DNA of 64,000 bases from Burkholderia cepacia GG4 (lineage in GTDB: Bacteria > Pseudomonadota > Gammaproteobacteria > Burkholderiales > Burkholderiaceae). The stretch covers positions 2,604,001 to 2,668,000 of the forward strand of contig NC_018513.1 of NCBI RefSeq assembly GCF_000292915.1, read 5' to 3'. The position numbers were made by a program, and so were the translations under genes. The notes under the pieces are model-generated. The model had not been told where the DNA came from, did no database searches, and saw only the letters and a list, made by a program, of their open reading frames with translations. Positions 16,760-28,103 of this stretch are shown here, piece by piece (positions within the stretch are counted from its first letter, which is position 1; each line of letters begins with the position of its first letter).

Positions 16760-17645
16760 AGGCGCGCAGCCCCGCCTCGTTGTCGGCCCAGCCGCTCTTC
16801 ACCTTCACGAAGGTCTCGAGATACACGGGGCCGTCGAACAGCTTCTCCATGTCCATCCGCGCCTCGGTGCTGATCTGCTTGAGCTTCTCGCCCTTCTTGC
16901 CGATCACCATCGCCTTGTGCGAATCGCGTTCGACGAGGATCGTCGCGAAGATGCGCTTCAGGCGCCCTTCCTCCTCGAACTTGTCGATCAGGACGGTGCT
17001 CGTGTACGGCAGTTCGTCGCCGGTCCAGCGGAACACCTTCTCGCGCAGGATTTCGGCCGCGAGGAAGCGCGAGCTTCGGTCGGTCAGCTCGTCCTCGCCG
17101 TAGATCGGCTCGCCTTCCGGCAGGTACGGCTTGATCGTATCCAGCAGGCGCTTGATGTCTTCCGGGCGCTGCGCCGACAGCGGCACGAGTTCGGTGAATT
17201 CGCGCAGCCCGCTCATCTGCTGCATGAACGGGAACAGCGTCGCCTTGTCGGCCACGCGGTCGATCTTGTTCGCGATCAGCAGCGTCGGCATGCCGGGCGG
17301 GATCAGGTCGAGCACCTTCTGGTCGTCAGGCCCGAAGCGGCCGGCCTCGATGACGAACAGGATCACGTCGACCGACGTGAGCGTCGACGTGACCGCGCGG
17401 TTCAGCGAGCGGTTCAGCGCGGTGCTGTGGCGGGTCTGGAAGCCCGGTGTGTCGACGAACACGAATTGTGCGTCGTCGAACGTATTGATGCCGGTGATGC
17501 GATGGCGAGTCGTCTGCGCCTTGCGCGACGTGATGCTGATCTTCTGGCCGACGAGTGCGTTCATCAACGTCGACTTGCCGACGTTCGGGCGGCCCACGAT
17601 CGCGATCATGCCGCAACGGAAACCGGTAGGAGCGGGAGTGTTCAT
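16746..17645 (-). CDS. era: GTPase Era
   Basis: This 299-residue Ras-like GTPase has a C-terminal KH domain that binds the 16S rRNA 3' end during small-subunit maturation. GTP motifs are [13 protein letters not shown] and NKID. The KH-domain GxxG element appears in [12 protein letters not shown] near residue 245. The order rnc-era-recO is conserved in proteobacteria and links rRNA cleavage with assembly. Confidence 0.96.
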   Translation of the reverse strand: MNTPAPTGFRCGMIAIVGRPNVGKSTLMNALVGQKISITSRKAQTTRHRITGINTFDDAQFVFVDTPGFQTRHSTALNRSLNRAVTSTLTSVDVILFVIEAGRFGPDDQKVLDLIPPGMPTLLIANKIDRVADKATLFPFMQQMSGLREFTELVPLSAQRPEDIKRLLDTIKPYLPEGEPIYGEDELTDRSSRFLAAEILREKVFRWTGDELPYTSTVLIDKFEEEGRLKRIFATILVERDSHKAMVIGKKGEKLKQISTEARMDMEKLFDGPVYLETFVKVKSGWADNEAGLRAYGYE

Positions 17646-17705
17646 ATCGTTTGGGAGACAGGTTCGGAACCGGCCGCGCGGCGCGCGGCACGATCGATGG
17701 GCAAT

Positions 17706-18932
17706 TTAGTGGTCGGCATCGGCCACGCGCGCCTGGGCGGCAGCGAGGCTCGCGCCGGCCGGCGGCGTATCGGTGTCGGGCGCCGCGGCGTCGCGGGCAC
17801 GCGGCGCCGCACGTGCGGCGGCGTCGGAACCGGCAGCAGGCTTTTCAGCGGACGAGGCGGCCGAATCCGTTGCATGGCCCGCCGGCTTGTCGGCTGCGCG
17901 AGGTGCGGCCTCCGCGGGCTTGTCGGTACGCTCGGCCGGCTTGTCCACGGCGCGCGATCCGGCTTCGCCGCGATCCGATGGTTTGTCGGACGCCGGCTTC
18001 GCCGCCCGCTCACCCTTGTCCGGCGTCGCTTCCACGTGCGCCGCGCGAATCGCGGCCAGCGGCGCCGGAGCTGGCCGCTCGGCGTCGGACGGGGCAGCAG
18101 AGGCCGCCTTCGCGTCGCGCGCCGCCGCACGCTCCTTGCGCTCCGGGGAACGCAGGTCGAGCGCTTCCTGCACACCCTTCACGCCCGGCACGATTTCGGG
18201 TTCGACATGCTTCGACCCGCGCGCATTCTTCGAACGCTTCGGCTTCGCGGCCAGCATCGGCGCGGCCGCCAGCACCTCGTCGAGGGCCTTCTTCGCGGCA
18301 GCCTGCTCGGCCGCACGCCGGCTCGCGCCGGAGCCCGACACCTTCACGTCGAGCTTCGGCACCGTGCATTCGACCTCGAACTGCTGATTGTGCGCAGCAC
18401 CATGCGTCGCCACGACCGTGTAGGTCGGCAGCGCGATCTTGTGCCCCTGCAGGTACTCCTGCAGCAGCGTCTTCGCGTCCTTGCCGAGCGTGCGCGGATC
18501 GATGTGGTCGAGAATCGGGATGTAGAGGCGCTTGATGACCCCTTGGGCGGCTTCGAAGCCGCCATCGAGAAACACGGCCCCGATGATGGCTTCGAATGCG
18601 TCCGCGAGGATCGACGGGCGGCGGAAGCCGCCGCTGCGCAGTTCGCCCTCGCCCAGCCGCAACCCGTCGGAGATATTAAGGGCCTGAGCAATTTCGTACA
18701 GCGACTGCTGCTTGACGAGGTTGGCGCGCACGCGCGACAGGTCGCCTTCGTCCAGCTTGCTGAAACGCTGGAACAAAAGGGCGGCCACCGCGCAATTCAG
18801 AACGGAGTCGCCGAGAAACTCGAGCCGTTCGTTATGCGTGGCACTGTGACTACGATGGGTCAAAGCCTGGCGCAACAATTCCGCATTGCGAAATTCGTAG
18901 CGCAGCCGGCTTTCCAACTGGGATAGGGGCAT
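17706..18932 (-). CDS. rnc: Ribonuclease III with long low-complexity C-terminal tail
   Basis: Residues 1-225 form a normal RNase III, which cuts double-stranded RNA including rRNA precursors. The catalytic signature [13 protein letters not shown] is near residue 33, and the second acidic patch is in [19 protein letters not shown] dsRNA-binding domain spans roughly residues 155-225. About 180 further residues follow, rich in Ala, Lys, Asp and Pro, with repeated DKPA/AEKPA-like blocks and no recognisable fold. E. coli RNase III has only 226 residues, so the tail nearly doubles the protein. Confidence 0.94.
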   Translation of the reverse strand: MPLSQLESRLRYEFRNAELLRQALTHRSHSATHNERLEFLGDSVLNCAVAALLFQRFSKLDEGDLSRVRANLVKQQSLYEIAQALNISDGLRLGEGELRSGGFRRPSILADAFEAIIGAVFLDGGFEAAQGVIKRLYIPILDHIDPRTLGKDAKTLLQEYLQGHKIALPTYTVVATHGAAHNQQFEVECTVPKLDVKVSGSGASRRAAEQAAAKKALDEVLAAAPMLAAKPKRSKNARGSKHVEPEIVPGVKGVQEALDLRSPERKERAAARDAKAASAAPSDAERPAPAPLAAIRAAHVEATPDKGERAAKPASDKPSDRGEAGSRAVDKPAERTDKPAEAAPRAADKPAGHATDSAASSAEKPAAGSDAAARAAPRARDAAAPDTDTPPAGASLAAAQARVADADH

Positions 18933-19085
18933 GTGCAGGAGTATAACGCGAGCGCCGGTCGGGCCGAAACGGCACGTCCGGACGCGAAAAGGCGTGACGA
19001 GGCGGTGTTACCGCCGGTTCTTAAAGTCGTTCGGCAATACGCGACGCGGCCCGTGCGTCGCGCATTGCGTGCGCGTCGAACGCGA

Positions 19086-19979
19086 TCAGTTGAAGGAACC
19101 GATGCGCTTGAGGTCGCTGAAGTTCATCCAGATGAAGAACGCGCGGCCAACGATGTTGTTGTCCGGCACGAAACCCCAGTAGCGGCTGTCCGCACTGTTG
19201 TCGCGGTTGTCGCCCATCATGAAGTAGTGACCCGGCGGCACCTTGCAGATCACGCCGCGGCTGTTGTACGTGCAATTGTCGCGATACGGATAGTCGTATG
19301 CGCCCATCACGAACGGCGGCACCGCGGGATTGTTGAGGATCGCGTTCTTCTTCGTGCCGATGGTTTCCTCGAACTGCTTCGCGTAGTTCTGGCGCTCGTC
19401 GTCGAAGAAATCGGGCAGCGGCGTTTCGGGCACCGGCTGGCCGTTGATCGTCAGCTGCTTGTCCTGGTAAGCGACCGTGTCGCCCGGCAGGCCGATCACG
19501 CGCTTGATGTAGTCGACCGACTCGTCCTTCGGATAGCGGAACACGACGACATCGCCGCGCGACAGCGGGCTGCCCTGCGTGATCTTCGTGTTCGTGACGG
19601 GCAGGCGCAGCCCGTATTCGAACTTGTTGACGAGGATGAAGTCGCCGACCAGCAGCGTCGGCACCATCGAGCCCGACGGAATCTTGAACGGCTCGACGAC
19701 AAACGAACGCACGACGAACACCGCCAGGATCACCGGGAAAAAGCTCGCGGTGTACTCGAGCCACCACGGCTGGCGCAGCTTTTCGTCGCGCAGCTTCGAA
19801 CGCGTCTGCACGGCATTTTCGTCCGCGAAACGCTTGTCGACGCGCGACTGCTGGCGATCGAACTCCTCGATCGCCACGTCGGCCGCCTTGCGTCGCCGCG
19901 GCAGGAACACCAGCTTGTCCAACACCCACGCTACGCCCGTCAAGACGACGAGCACAAAAAGAATCAGCGCAAAATTCAT
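19086..19979 (-). CDS. lepB: Signal peptidase I
   Basis: This 297-residue inner-membrane protease cleaves signal peptides from exported preproteins. Two N-terminal membrane segments are visible (starting MNFALILFVLVVLTGVAWVL, and another in FFPVILAVFVVRSFVV). The catalytic serine is in SGSMVPTLLVGD and the lysine in DYIKRVIGLPGD; GDNRDNSADSRYWG is the C-terminal signature. It lies 16 bases downstream of lepA. Confidence 0.96.
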   Translation of the reverse strand: MNFALILFVLVVLTGVAWVLDKLVFLPRRRKAADVAIEEFDRQQSRVDKRFADENAVQTRSKLRDEKLRQPWWLEYTASFFPVILAVFVVRSFVVEPFKIPSGSMVPTLLVGDFILVNKFEYGLRLPVTNTKITQGSPLSRGDVVVFRYPKDESVDYIKRVIGLPGDTVAYQDKQLTINGQPVPETPLPDFFDDERQNYAKQFEETIGTKKNAILNNPAVPPFVMGAYDYPYRDNCTYNSRGVICKVPPGHYFMMGDNRDNSADSRYWGFVPDNNIVGRAFFIWMNFSDLKRIGSFN

Positions 19980-19995
19980 AAAAGGATCAGTCCTG

Positions 19996-21789
<1,794 letters not shown>

Positions 21790-21806
21790 TCAGTGCCGAT
21801 CAAGCG

Positions 21807-21841
21807 AAAAAGGCGCGCTCGACGACTGCGAAGCACGCCTT
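21807..21841 (-). terminator. Terminator-like hairpin in the lepA leader
   Basis: On the minus strand, AAGGCGTGC (21841-21833) pairs with GCGCGCCTT (21818-21810), including one G-U pair, around a 14-base loop and is followed by TTTTTC. It ends only 17 bases before the lepA ATG. It could be an attenuator or a terminator for transcripts arriving from the degP/glutaredoxin side. Confidence 0.55.
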
Positions 21842-21852
21842 GTAAGTCGGTG

Positions 21853-21874
21853 AAAAAACGGCTTATTTTAGCCG
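21853..21874 (-). promoter_or_regulatory. Overlapping hairpin/T-run and TAAAAT element upstream of lepA
   Basis: The minus strand reads CGGCT, AAAATA, AGCCG, then TTTTTT, which is a short terminator with a 5-bp stem. The same bases contain TAAAAT (21868-21863), a likely -10 element. The element may therefore end the upstream operon and start lepA transcription. Confidence 0.4.
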
Positions 21875-21900
21875 AAAAGGCCATTGCCGGGCGGTAATTT

Positions 21901-21942
21901 GGGGCGCCCGGCTAGGGGCGCCCGGCCAGGGGCGCCCGACCG
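21901..21942. repeat. Three tandem 14-bp GC-rich units
   Basis: GGGGCGCCCGGCTA, GGGGCGCCCGGCCA and GGGGCGCCCGACCG follow each other directly, each containing the palindrome GGGCGCCC. They lie between lepA and the glutaredoxin-like gene in a region of almost pure G and C. Confidence 0.85.
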
Positions 21943-22008
21943 GCGGCGCCCCGCCGAAGGCCCCCGCCGCCGAAACCCGCGCGGCGGCGGCCGGTGCCCG
22001 GGCCGGGT

Positions 22009-22245
22009 TCAGCGCCGCGCCATCAGCGCGCCGCGCACCCTCGCCTCGTCGAACCGGTGGCGGCACACTTCCGCGCCGTCCAGCAGCAGCACGGGCACGT
22101 CCTCGTCGTAACGGGCGACGAGCGCCGCATCGGCGTCGATGTCGACATAGTCGACTGCGACACCGAATTCGGCCGCCAGCGGCGCCAGCGCATCGCGCAT
22201 GTCGTCGCACAGGTGGCACCAGCCGCGACCATAGAGCGTCAACAT
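22009..22245 (-). CDS. Glutaredoxin-like thioredoxin-fold protein
   Basis: This 78-residue minimal thioredoxin fold has a CHLC redox motif at residues 10-13 (GWCHLCDDM) and a cis-proline in the DVPVLLLDG segment. The family is glutaredoxin-like (DUF836 type) and likely reduces or carries disulfides or glutathione mixed disulfides in the cytosol. It follows the degP/mucD gene by 8 bases and is probably co-transcribed with it at the end of the rpoE operon. Confidence 0.85.
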   Translation of the reverse strand: MLTLYGRGWCHLCDDMRDALAPLAAEFGVAVDYVDIDADAALVARYDEDVPVLLLDGAEVCRHRFDEARVRGALMARR

Positions 22246-22253
22246 CGGCCGCG

Positions 22254-23759
22254 TTACTTCTGGCTCGGGCGCGGGCGCACCGGCACGAACTGCGTGTTGT
22301 CACCGCGCCGCACAAGCACCGCCACCGTCTTCTGCGGGTCGAGCTGCGCGCTCACTTCGGCGAACTGCTTCGCGCTCGTGATGTCGGTGTCGCCGACGCG
22401 CAGCACGATATCGCCGCGCTGCAGGCCCGCACGGGCCGCCGGGCCGTCGACGCCGTCGATCTGCACGCCGTTCTTCAGCTTCAGCGACTTCATCTGATCC
22501 GCCGTAATGTCGCTGACCGTCAAACCGAGCGAATTGGTCTGGCGCGGCTTCTGCGGCACGTTCTTGCGCTGCTCGGCCTTCGCCGTCGTCTCCGCCGGCG
22601 TCTCGGCGATCGTGATCGGCAGATCGCGTGCCTGACCCTTGCGCCACACGCTGACGGTCGCCTTGGTGCCCGGCTTCGTGTCGCCGACCATGCGCGGCAG
22701 GTCCGACGCCGTATCGACCGACCGGCCGTTGAACTTCAGGATGATGTCGCCCGGCTGGATGCCCGCCTTGTCGGCCGGGCCGCCCGGCTCGACGCTGCTG
22801 ACCAGCGCGCCTTCCGCCTTCGGCAGCCCGATCGAGTCGGCCACGTCCTTCGTCACCTCGCCGATCGCCACCGCGATCCGGCCGCGCGTGACCTTGCCGG
22901 TCGCCTTCAGCTGGTCGGCCACGCGCATCGCCTCGTCGATCGGGATCGCGAACGAAATGCCCATGAAACCGCCGGTGCGGCTGTAAATCTGCGAGTTGAT
23001 GCCGATCACCTCGCCCTGCATGTTGATCAGCGGGCCGCCCGAGTTGCCGGGGTTCACCGCAACGTCGGTCTGGATGAACGGCAGGTAGTCGCCCGTATTG
23101 CGGCTCTTCGAACTGACGATGCCGGCCGTCACGGTGTTGTCGAGGCCGAACGGCGAACCGATCGCGACGACCCACTCGCCGACGCGCACCTTGGTCGAAT
23201 CGCCGATCGCGACGACCGGCAGGTTCGATGCCTGGATCTTGACGACCGCGACGTCCGTGCGATCGTCGACGCCGATCAGCTTCGCCTTGAATTCGCGCTT
23301 GTCGGTCAGCGTCACGTAGATGGTGTCCGCATCGTCGACGACGTGCGCGTTCGTCATCACGTAGCCGTCCGCCGACACGATGAAGCCCGAGCCAACGCCG
23401 CGGTTCTGCTCGGTATCAGGCGGATTGTCCGGCGCCGGCGCGTTCTTGGGGGTGCCGTTGCCGCCGCCATTACCGCTACCGGGCGCCTGCGGCAGCGGAA
23501 TGCCGAAGAAGCGCCGGAAGAATTCCGACATGTCGCCGTTGTCGAAGCCCGGCGGGAGCACGCCGCGCGGGCCTGGCGTCGGCACGTTCGCGGTCGTCCG
23601 GATGTTCACGACGGCCGGGCCGACCTTTTCGACCAGATCGGCGAAATCGGGAAGGCTGGCAGCGGGAGCCGTGGCAGCGGCCGCGGTATGCGGGACGAGC
23701 GGCAGGCAGGCAAACAGCGCCGCCGCCGCGAGCCATTTGCGCAGCGTGAGTTTCGTCAT
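22254..23759 (-). CDS. mucD: Periplasmic serine endoprotease DegP/MucD
   Basis: This 501-residue Do-family protease and chaperone has a cleavable signal peptide ending near AAAA at about residue 28. The trypsin-like triad is His in TNAHVVDD, Asp in DRTDVAVV and Ser in NPGNSGGPL. Two PDZ domains follow, with their carboxylate-binding loops near AGIQPGD and AGLQRGD. A Gly/Asn/Pro-rich loop around residues 90-115 precedes the catalytic domain. Its place after rpoE-rseA-rseB matches MucD, which degrades misfolded envelope proteins and restrains sigma-E. Confidence 0.95.
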   Translation of the reverse strand: MTKLTLRKWLAAAALFACLPLVPHTAAAATAPAASLPDFADLVEKVGPAVVNIRTTANVPTPGPRGVLPPGFDNGDMSEFFRRFFGIPLPQAPGSGNGGGNGTPKNAPAPDNPPDTEQNRGVGSGFIVSADGYVMTNAHVVDDADTIYVTLTDKREFKAKLIGVDDRTDVAVVKIQASNLPVVAIGDSTKVRVGEWVVAIGSPFGLDNTVTAGIVSSKSRNTGDYLPFIQTDVAVNPGNSGGPLINMQGEVIGINSQIYSRTGGFMGISFAIPIDEAMRVADQLKATGKVTRGRIAVAIGEVTKDVADSIGLPKAEGALVSSVEPGGPADKAGIQPGDIILKFNGRSVDTASDLPRMVGDTKPGTKATVSVWRKGQARDLPITIAETPAETTAKAEQRKNVPQKPRQTNSLGLTVSDITADQMKSLKLKNGVQIDGVDGPAARAGLQRGDIVLRVGDTDITSAKQFAEVSAQLDPQKTVAVLVRRGDNTQFVPVRPRPSQK

Positions 23760-23775
23760 GTCGGAAGCCGTAGCG

Positions 23776-24828
23776 TTACTTGGAAGCCTTGTATTCTATG
23801 GCAGACGCGAACTGCTGCAACGTGGCCGGCGGCACTTCGCCGAGCACGGTGATCCAGTAGTCGCCGCGACGCTTCACGAGAACGTGGGTCGCGCCGGTGC
23901 TGCCCGCGCCTTCCTTGCGCGTATTCTTTTCGGCAGGCTCGATGAAGACGGAGATCGTCGCGAGGCCGTCGGTAAACACCGCCTGATCGACCGCGATCGG
24001 CGGATCGCCCGCGTCACGCGCGGCCATCGGCCGGCGGACCTCGCGAATCTTCCGGAATCCGGCGATGTTCGGCGCGATCTGCCAGCCCTGCGCTTCCATG
24101 TCGACCGACGCGACCGGCGGGCGGACGACCGTCCAGCCGCTCAGGTTGCGCATGCCGGCCGCGATCGCGGACTTGTCGCCGGCCGATCCGCCCGTCTGCA
24201 GTTGCGAGAATGCGACCTGCTCGAGCACGTGATCGCTTGCGTCGAGCGTCTGCGAACGCAGCAGCAGCCCAGTGCGGGCATCGGCCCACAGCTTGTACGT
24301 GAAGCGGTACGCATCCTTCGGCACGAGCTCGACGACCTGCGCGTCGATCCCCGCCACGCGGTCCTTGCCGAGCAGCTTCGCGTCATAAACGGACATCACG
24401 TGCTCGCCGCCCGCGCCGAGCAGCGCGGGGAACGAATCGCGCGTCTGGCGGCGCTCGACCACGCACAGCTTGCGCTCGGGCACGAATGTGTACAGCTCGT
24501 CGTTATGTCGCAGTACCTTGCGCGGCTTGCCGTCGAGCGACTCGATCCGCTCGAACTCGCCGTCCCGGGACGCGACGTGCGCGATGCGCGACGACTGGAC
24601 ATACCCGCCGCGCTGGTAGACGAACGTGCCCTCGTAGCTCTGCTGCTGCGCCGCCTGCTGGACGCGGTCGAGCCAGTCCGCCGCACCCTTGCGGGTGGCG
24701 ACGGGATCGTCCGGTTGCTGGGCGCTGGCAGGGAGAGATTGGACGGACAACAGGGCGGCTGCGCAAAGCAGGAGGGCCGGCAGCCGCTTCCATCCGGAGA
24801 TGGCGTGATTCAACTGCAATGTCCGCAT
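23776..24828 (-). CDS. rseB: Sigma-E regulatory protein RseB (MucB)
   Basis: This 350-residue periplasmic protein has a signal peptide (ALLLCAAALLSVQSLPASA). RseB binds the periplasmic part of the anti-sigma factor RseA, protecting it from DegS cleavage, and senses mislocalised lipoproteins or LPS. The N-terminal LolA-like domain (QQSYEGTFVYQRGG) and smaller C-terminal domain are both present. It lies between rseA (5-base gap) and mucD. Confidence 0.94.
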   Translation of the reverse strand: MRTLQLNHAISGWKRLPALLLCAAALLSVQSLPASAQQPDDPVATRKGAADWLDRVQQAAQQQSYEGTFVYQRGGYVQSSRIAHVASRDGEFERIESLDGKPRKVLRHNDELYTFVPERKLCVVERRQTRDSFPALLGAGGEHVMSVYDAKLLGKDRVAGIDAQVVELVPKDAYRFTYKLWADARTGLLLRSQTLDASDHVLEQVAFSQLQTGGSAGDKSAIAAGMRNLSGWTVVRPPVASVDMEAQGWQIAPNIAGFRKIREVRRPMAARDAGDPPIAVDQAVFTDGLATISVFIEPAEKNTRKEGAGSTGATHVLVKRRGDYWITVLGEVPPATLQQFASAIEYKASK

Positions 24829-24833
24829 CGGGT

Positions 24834-25451
24834 TTATTGGCCTGGCGTGGTGGTCACGGCAGCGCGGATCAGCGGCATCGAGCCCGTGACGACGGGCTGC
24901 TGCGCGAATTGCTGGTGCGCTTCAAGGTATTGGTCGAGACTCGCGTCGCGAATGATGTTGCCGTCCTGCAGGCCCGGCTGGGCCGACGCCTGCGCGACCG
25001 TCACGCGCTGCAGGTTACCGCTCTGCGGCGCGCCTGCCGACGCGACCTGGACGGCACCCGGCGAACCGGCCGTCTGCATCTGCGGGACGACGATCCACGT
25101 CAGCGTGGCCGCCGCGGCAGCCACAGCGAACGCGGGCACGACCCGCCGGCGCAGCGACAACAGCGTGCGCGCGACCGGCGCGGCAGCCGGCGCGAGCAGG
25201 TGCGGCTCGCTTGCGAGCGCGGCCGACATGCGCGCGGTGAACGCGACGCTCAGCGCGGGCGACAGCGCGAGCTCGTCCGAGCGCAGCGCATCGCCGATCA
25301 GGTGGTAATGGGCCCACGCAGCGCGATCCGCGCGGTCGAGCTCAGCCAGAAACTGCCCGTGATCCGGGCCGTCGAACAGTTCACCGTCGACCAGAGCGGA
25401 AAGGCGCTCGCCGCGCGAGCACGCTTGCGACTGCGTATTGACCGACCCCAT
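24834..25451 (-). CDS. rseA: Anti-sigma-E factor RseA (MucA)
   Basis: This 205-residue single-pass membrane protein has a cytosolic sigma-binding domain at residues 1-80 (SALVDGELFD, then DRADRAAWAHYHLIGDALRS) and one membrane segment near 105-125 (VVPAFAVAAAAATLTWIVV). A periplasmic tail ends the protein. It holds sigma-E inactive until regulated proteolysis. ATG 25451 is chosen because GGGGAG precedes it by four to five bases; an in-frame ATG lies 12 bases upstream. Confidence 0.92.
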   Translation of the reverse strand: MGSVNTQSQACSRGERLSALVDGELFDGPDHGQFLAELDRADRAAWAHYHLIGDALRSDELALSPALSVAFTARMSAALASEPHLLAPAAAPVARTLLSLRRRVVPAFAVAAAAATLTWIVVPQMQTAGSPGAVQVASAGAPQSGNLQRVTVAQASAQPGLQDGNIIRDASLDQYLEAHQQFAQQPVVTGSMPLIRAAVTTTPGQ

Positions 25452-25539
25452 GATGCTCCCCATCTTGCACACACCCCGTCGTGATTTCACGACTCTATCC
25501 GTAACTAGACCCCGACCCGCGTCGTTGCACCCGACACGC

Positions 25540-26139
25540 TTACCAGCGCTTGCCTTCGGGTGTATCGAGCAGCGGACGCAATTTCGCAGCGATCGCCTCG
25601 CGCGCCCGGAAGATCCGCGACCGGACCGTCCCGATCGGACAGTCCATCATTTCCGCGATCTCTTCGTAGCTCAGGCCCTCGATCTCGCGCAGCGTAATCG
25701 CCTGGCGCAGTTCTTCGGGCAGCAAAGCCATGGCAGCGTTGACCGTCTCGGCAATCTGCTTGCTCATCAACATCGACTCAGGCGTGTTGATATCCCTTAG
25801 TTGGTCTGCGTCGGAGAAAGTTTCCGCTTCCTCTGCATCGGCCTCCGTCGAGGTCGGTGCCCGGCGGCCCTGCGTCGCAAGGTAGTTCTTCGCCGTATTG
25901 ACGGCAATCCGGTACAACCACGTGTAAAACGCCGACTCGCCGCGAAATTGCGGCAGCGCACGATACGCCTTGATGAACGCGTCCTGGGCCACATCCTCGA
26001 CCTCGGCGGGATCCCGCACGAGGCGCGAGATCAGCCGAATGATCTTGCGGTGGTATTTGGAGACCAGGAGTTCGAACGCTGCCTTGTCGCCCTTCTGTAC
26101 GCGCTCGACCAGAGCCTGATCGATTTCTTTTTCACTCAC
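25540..26139 (-). CDS. rpoE: RNA polymerase sigma-E factor (AlgU-type)
   Basis: This 199-residue ECF sigma factor directs the envelope-stress response. Region 2 includes DVAQDAFIKAYRALPQFRGE and FYTWLYRIAVNTAKNYL, and region 4 includes LREIEGLSYEEIAEMMDCPI and GTVRSRIFRARE. It heads the rpoE-rseA-rseB-mucD operon. A TACAAT element on the minus strand (26184-26179) may be part of its promoter; no clear sigma-E autoregulatory promoter was confirmed by eye. Confidence 0.96.
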   Translation of the reverse strand: MSEKEIDQALVERVQKGDKAAFELLVSKYHRKIIRLISRLVRDPAEVEDVAQDAFIKAYRALPQFRGESAFYTWLYRIAVNTAKNYLATQGRRAPTSTEADAEEAETFSDADQLRDINTPESMLMSKQIAETVNAAMALLPEELRQAITLREIEGLSYEEIAEMMDCPIGTVRSRIFRAREAIAAKLRPLLDTPEGKRW

Positions 26140-26230
26140 CTGACAAATCCGTTAACTAGGGATGCAACGCGGAGCACTATTGTAGCGTTCCGGCGCCGGC
26201 CGCTGGTTACGGTCGGTAACCGCGCCGCCG

Positions 26231-26695
26231 TCATGCCTGCCCCGCCGTGCCCGCGGTACGCGCCAGCACGGACAGCGCGCTGAACGACGCAGCATCGAGC
26301 GCGTCGGCCGGAATCAGCAGCGGCCGGGCCCGCCGGGCGCCCTGCCCGACCGACAGCACGAGCAGCAGGCTGCTCCAGTGCGCATGGCCCGTCACGCGGC
26401 CCCGGGCCAGCAGCCGCCCGGTGCGGCCAAACGCCGCGACCTCCCCGAATGCATCGATCCGCAGCTCGGCCGGCAGCCGACGGGCACAGGCCCGCGCGGC
26501 GCACGTGGCAAGCAGCGCAGCGGTCGCCACTGACACGCACGCGCCTGCGGCGGCACCCGAGCGCGGCGCCCAGAACAGGTACGCGGACGCGGCAGCCGCC
26601 GCGACGAACGCGGCCAGCACGAGATACGACACGGCCGGGGCCCGCAACGCAAAGCGCTGCGGACGCCCGGCCGGAGCATCGATTGGATTCGTCAA
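26231..26695 (-). CDS. Small membrane protein, YgfX-like
   Basis: This 154-residue protein starts with TTG at 26695, 11 bases after the fabF stop, with AGGA six bases upstream of the start codon. Two membrane segments (SYLVLAAFVAAAAASAYLFW and a following Ala-rich one) precede a soluble tail with LLLVLSVGQGARRARPLLIP. This layout resembles YgfX/CptA, a membrane protein next to rpoE-linked genes in some proteobacteria and described as a toxin or a flavinator partner in others. The assignment is by layout only. Confidence 0.55.
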   Translation of the reverse strand: MTNPIDAPAGRPQRFALRAPAVSYLVLAAFVAAAAASAYLFWAPRSGAAAGACVSVATAALLATCAARACARRLPAELRIDAFGEVAAFGRTGRLLARGRVTGHAHWSSLLLVLSVGQGARRARPLLIPADALDAASFSALSVLARTAGTAGQA

Positions 26696-26706
26696 GCGAT
26701 CCTGCG

Positions 26707-27939
26707 TCAGACGCGCTTGAACACCAGCGTGCCGTTGGTACCACCGAAGCCGAAGTTGTTCTTTACGGCCACGTCGATCTTCATGTCACGCGCGGTGTTC
26801 GCGCAGTAATCGAGATCGCACTCGGGGTCCTGGTTGAAGATGTTGATGGTCGGCGGCGACACGTTGTTGTGCAGCGCCAGCACCGTGAACACCGATTCGA
26901 GGCCGCCCGCGCCACCCAGCAGGTGACCCGTCATCGACTTCGTCGAGTTCACGACGAGCTTGTACGCATGCTCGCCGAATGCCGCCTTCACCGCGTCGGA
27001 CTCGTTCTTGTCGCCGAGCGGCGTCGACGTGCCGTGCGCGTTCAGGTACTGGACCTCGTCCGCGTTCACGCCGGCGTCGCGCAGTGCCGCAACCATGCAG
27101 CGGCGCGGACCGTCCATGTTCGGCGCGGTCATGTGGTACGCATCGCCCGTCATGCCGAAGCCCGAGACTTCCGCATAGATCTTCGCGCCGCGCGCCTTCG
27201 CCGATTCGTACTCTTCGAGCACCATCACGCCCGAGCCCTCGCCCAGCACGAAGCCGTCGCGGTCCTTGTCCCATGGACGGGACGCGGTGGCCGGATCGTC
27301 ATTGCGGGTCGACAGCGCACGCGCGGCCGCGAAGCCGCCGATGCCCAGCGGCGACACCGTCGATTCGGCACCGCCCGCGACCATCACGTCGGCATCGCCG
27401 GCCTGGATCAGGCGCGCCGCGAGACCGATGCTGTGCAGACCGGTCGTGCAGGCCGTGACGGCCCCGAGATTCGGGCCCTTCAGGCCGAACATGATGCTCA
27501 GGTGACCCGAGATCATGTTGATGATCGAACCCGGCACGAAGAACGGCGAAATCCGGCGTGCGCCGCGATCGACGTAGGTCTGGTGCGTGTCTTCGATCAT
27601 CGGCAGGCCGCCGATGCCGGAGCCGACCAGCACGCCGATGCGTTCCGCGTTGGCTTCGTTCACTTCGATGCCGCTGTCCCGGATGGCCTGGACGCCGGCT
27701 GCGATGCCGTAATGGATGAACGTATCCATGTTGCGGGCTTCCTTCGCCGGGATGTACTCTTCGGCGCTGAAACCCTTCACTTCGCCCGCGAAATGGCAGG
27801 CGAGGTTCGACGCATCGAACTTCGTGACGGTGGCGATGCCGGACTTGCCGGCGACGAGATTGGCCCAGCCGTCGGCAACATTATTGCCAACAGGCGAAAT
27901 CAGCCCCAGGCCTGTAACAACAACACGACGGCGGCTCAC
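26707..27939 (-). CDS. fabF: 3-oxoacyl-[ACP] synthase II
   Basis: This 410-residue condensing enzyme elongates acyl-ACP with malonyl-ACP and controls unsaturated C16-to-C18 conversion. The nucleophile cysteine is in [10 protein letters not shown], and the two histidines are in [11 protein letters not shown] and [12 protein letters not shown]. The GTG start at 27939 follows AAAGAGG by five bases and gives the standard [12 protein letters not shown]-terminus; a longer ATG reading to 27975 has no family support. A terminator separates it from acpP. Confidence 0.96.
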   Translation of the reverse strand: MSRRRVVVTGLGLISPVGNNVADGWANLVAGKSGIATVTKFDASNLACHFAGEVKGFSAEEYIPAKEARNMDTFIHYGIAAGVQAIRDSGIEVNEANAERIGVLVGSGIGGLPMIEDTHQTYVDRGARRISPFFVPGSIINMISGHLSIMFGLKGPNLGAVTACTTGLHSIGLAARLIQAGDADVMVAGGAESTVSPLGIGGFAAARALSTRNDDPATASRPWDKDRDGFVLGEGSGVMVLEEYESAKARGAKIYAEVSGFGMTGDAYHMTAPNMDGPRRCMVAALRDAGVNADEVQYLNAHGTSTPLGDKNESDAVKAAFGEHAYKLVVNSTKSMTGHLLGGAGGLESVFTVLALHNNVSPPTINIFNQDPECDLDYCANTARDMKIDVAVKNNFGFGGTNGTLVFKRV

Positions 27940-27965
27940 GGTAACCTCTTTTCCATTATTGGATG

Positions 27966-28019
27966 ACAAAAACAAAAGCCACAGTGGCCACAGGAACCAG
28001 CCCTGCGAGCCCTGTGGCT
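27966..28019 (-). terminator. Intercistronic terminator between acpP and fabF
   Basis: On the minus strand, AGCCACAG (28019-28012) pairs with CTGTGGCT (27984-27977), and TTTTGTTTTTG follows. It lies inside the fab operon, so it probably lowers fabF output relative to the very abundant acyl carrier protein. Confidence 0.75.
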
Positions 28020-28103
28020 GTTAGTCCGTCCGGCGCGAAGCCGGCAGATTGGCGCGTCAATCGCGAAGATCGCGGCGACGTGGCGGACAAGCGCGAAACG
28101 CGC

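Noticed and set aside
18933..19085. Possible DUF4845 gene between lepB and rnc, found in some betaproteobacteria
   Set aside because: The gap is only 153 bases and contains no suitable frame. A short GGCGGT/ACCGCC hairpin at 19001-19015 is present but lacks a T-run.
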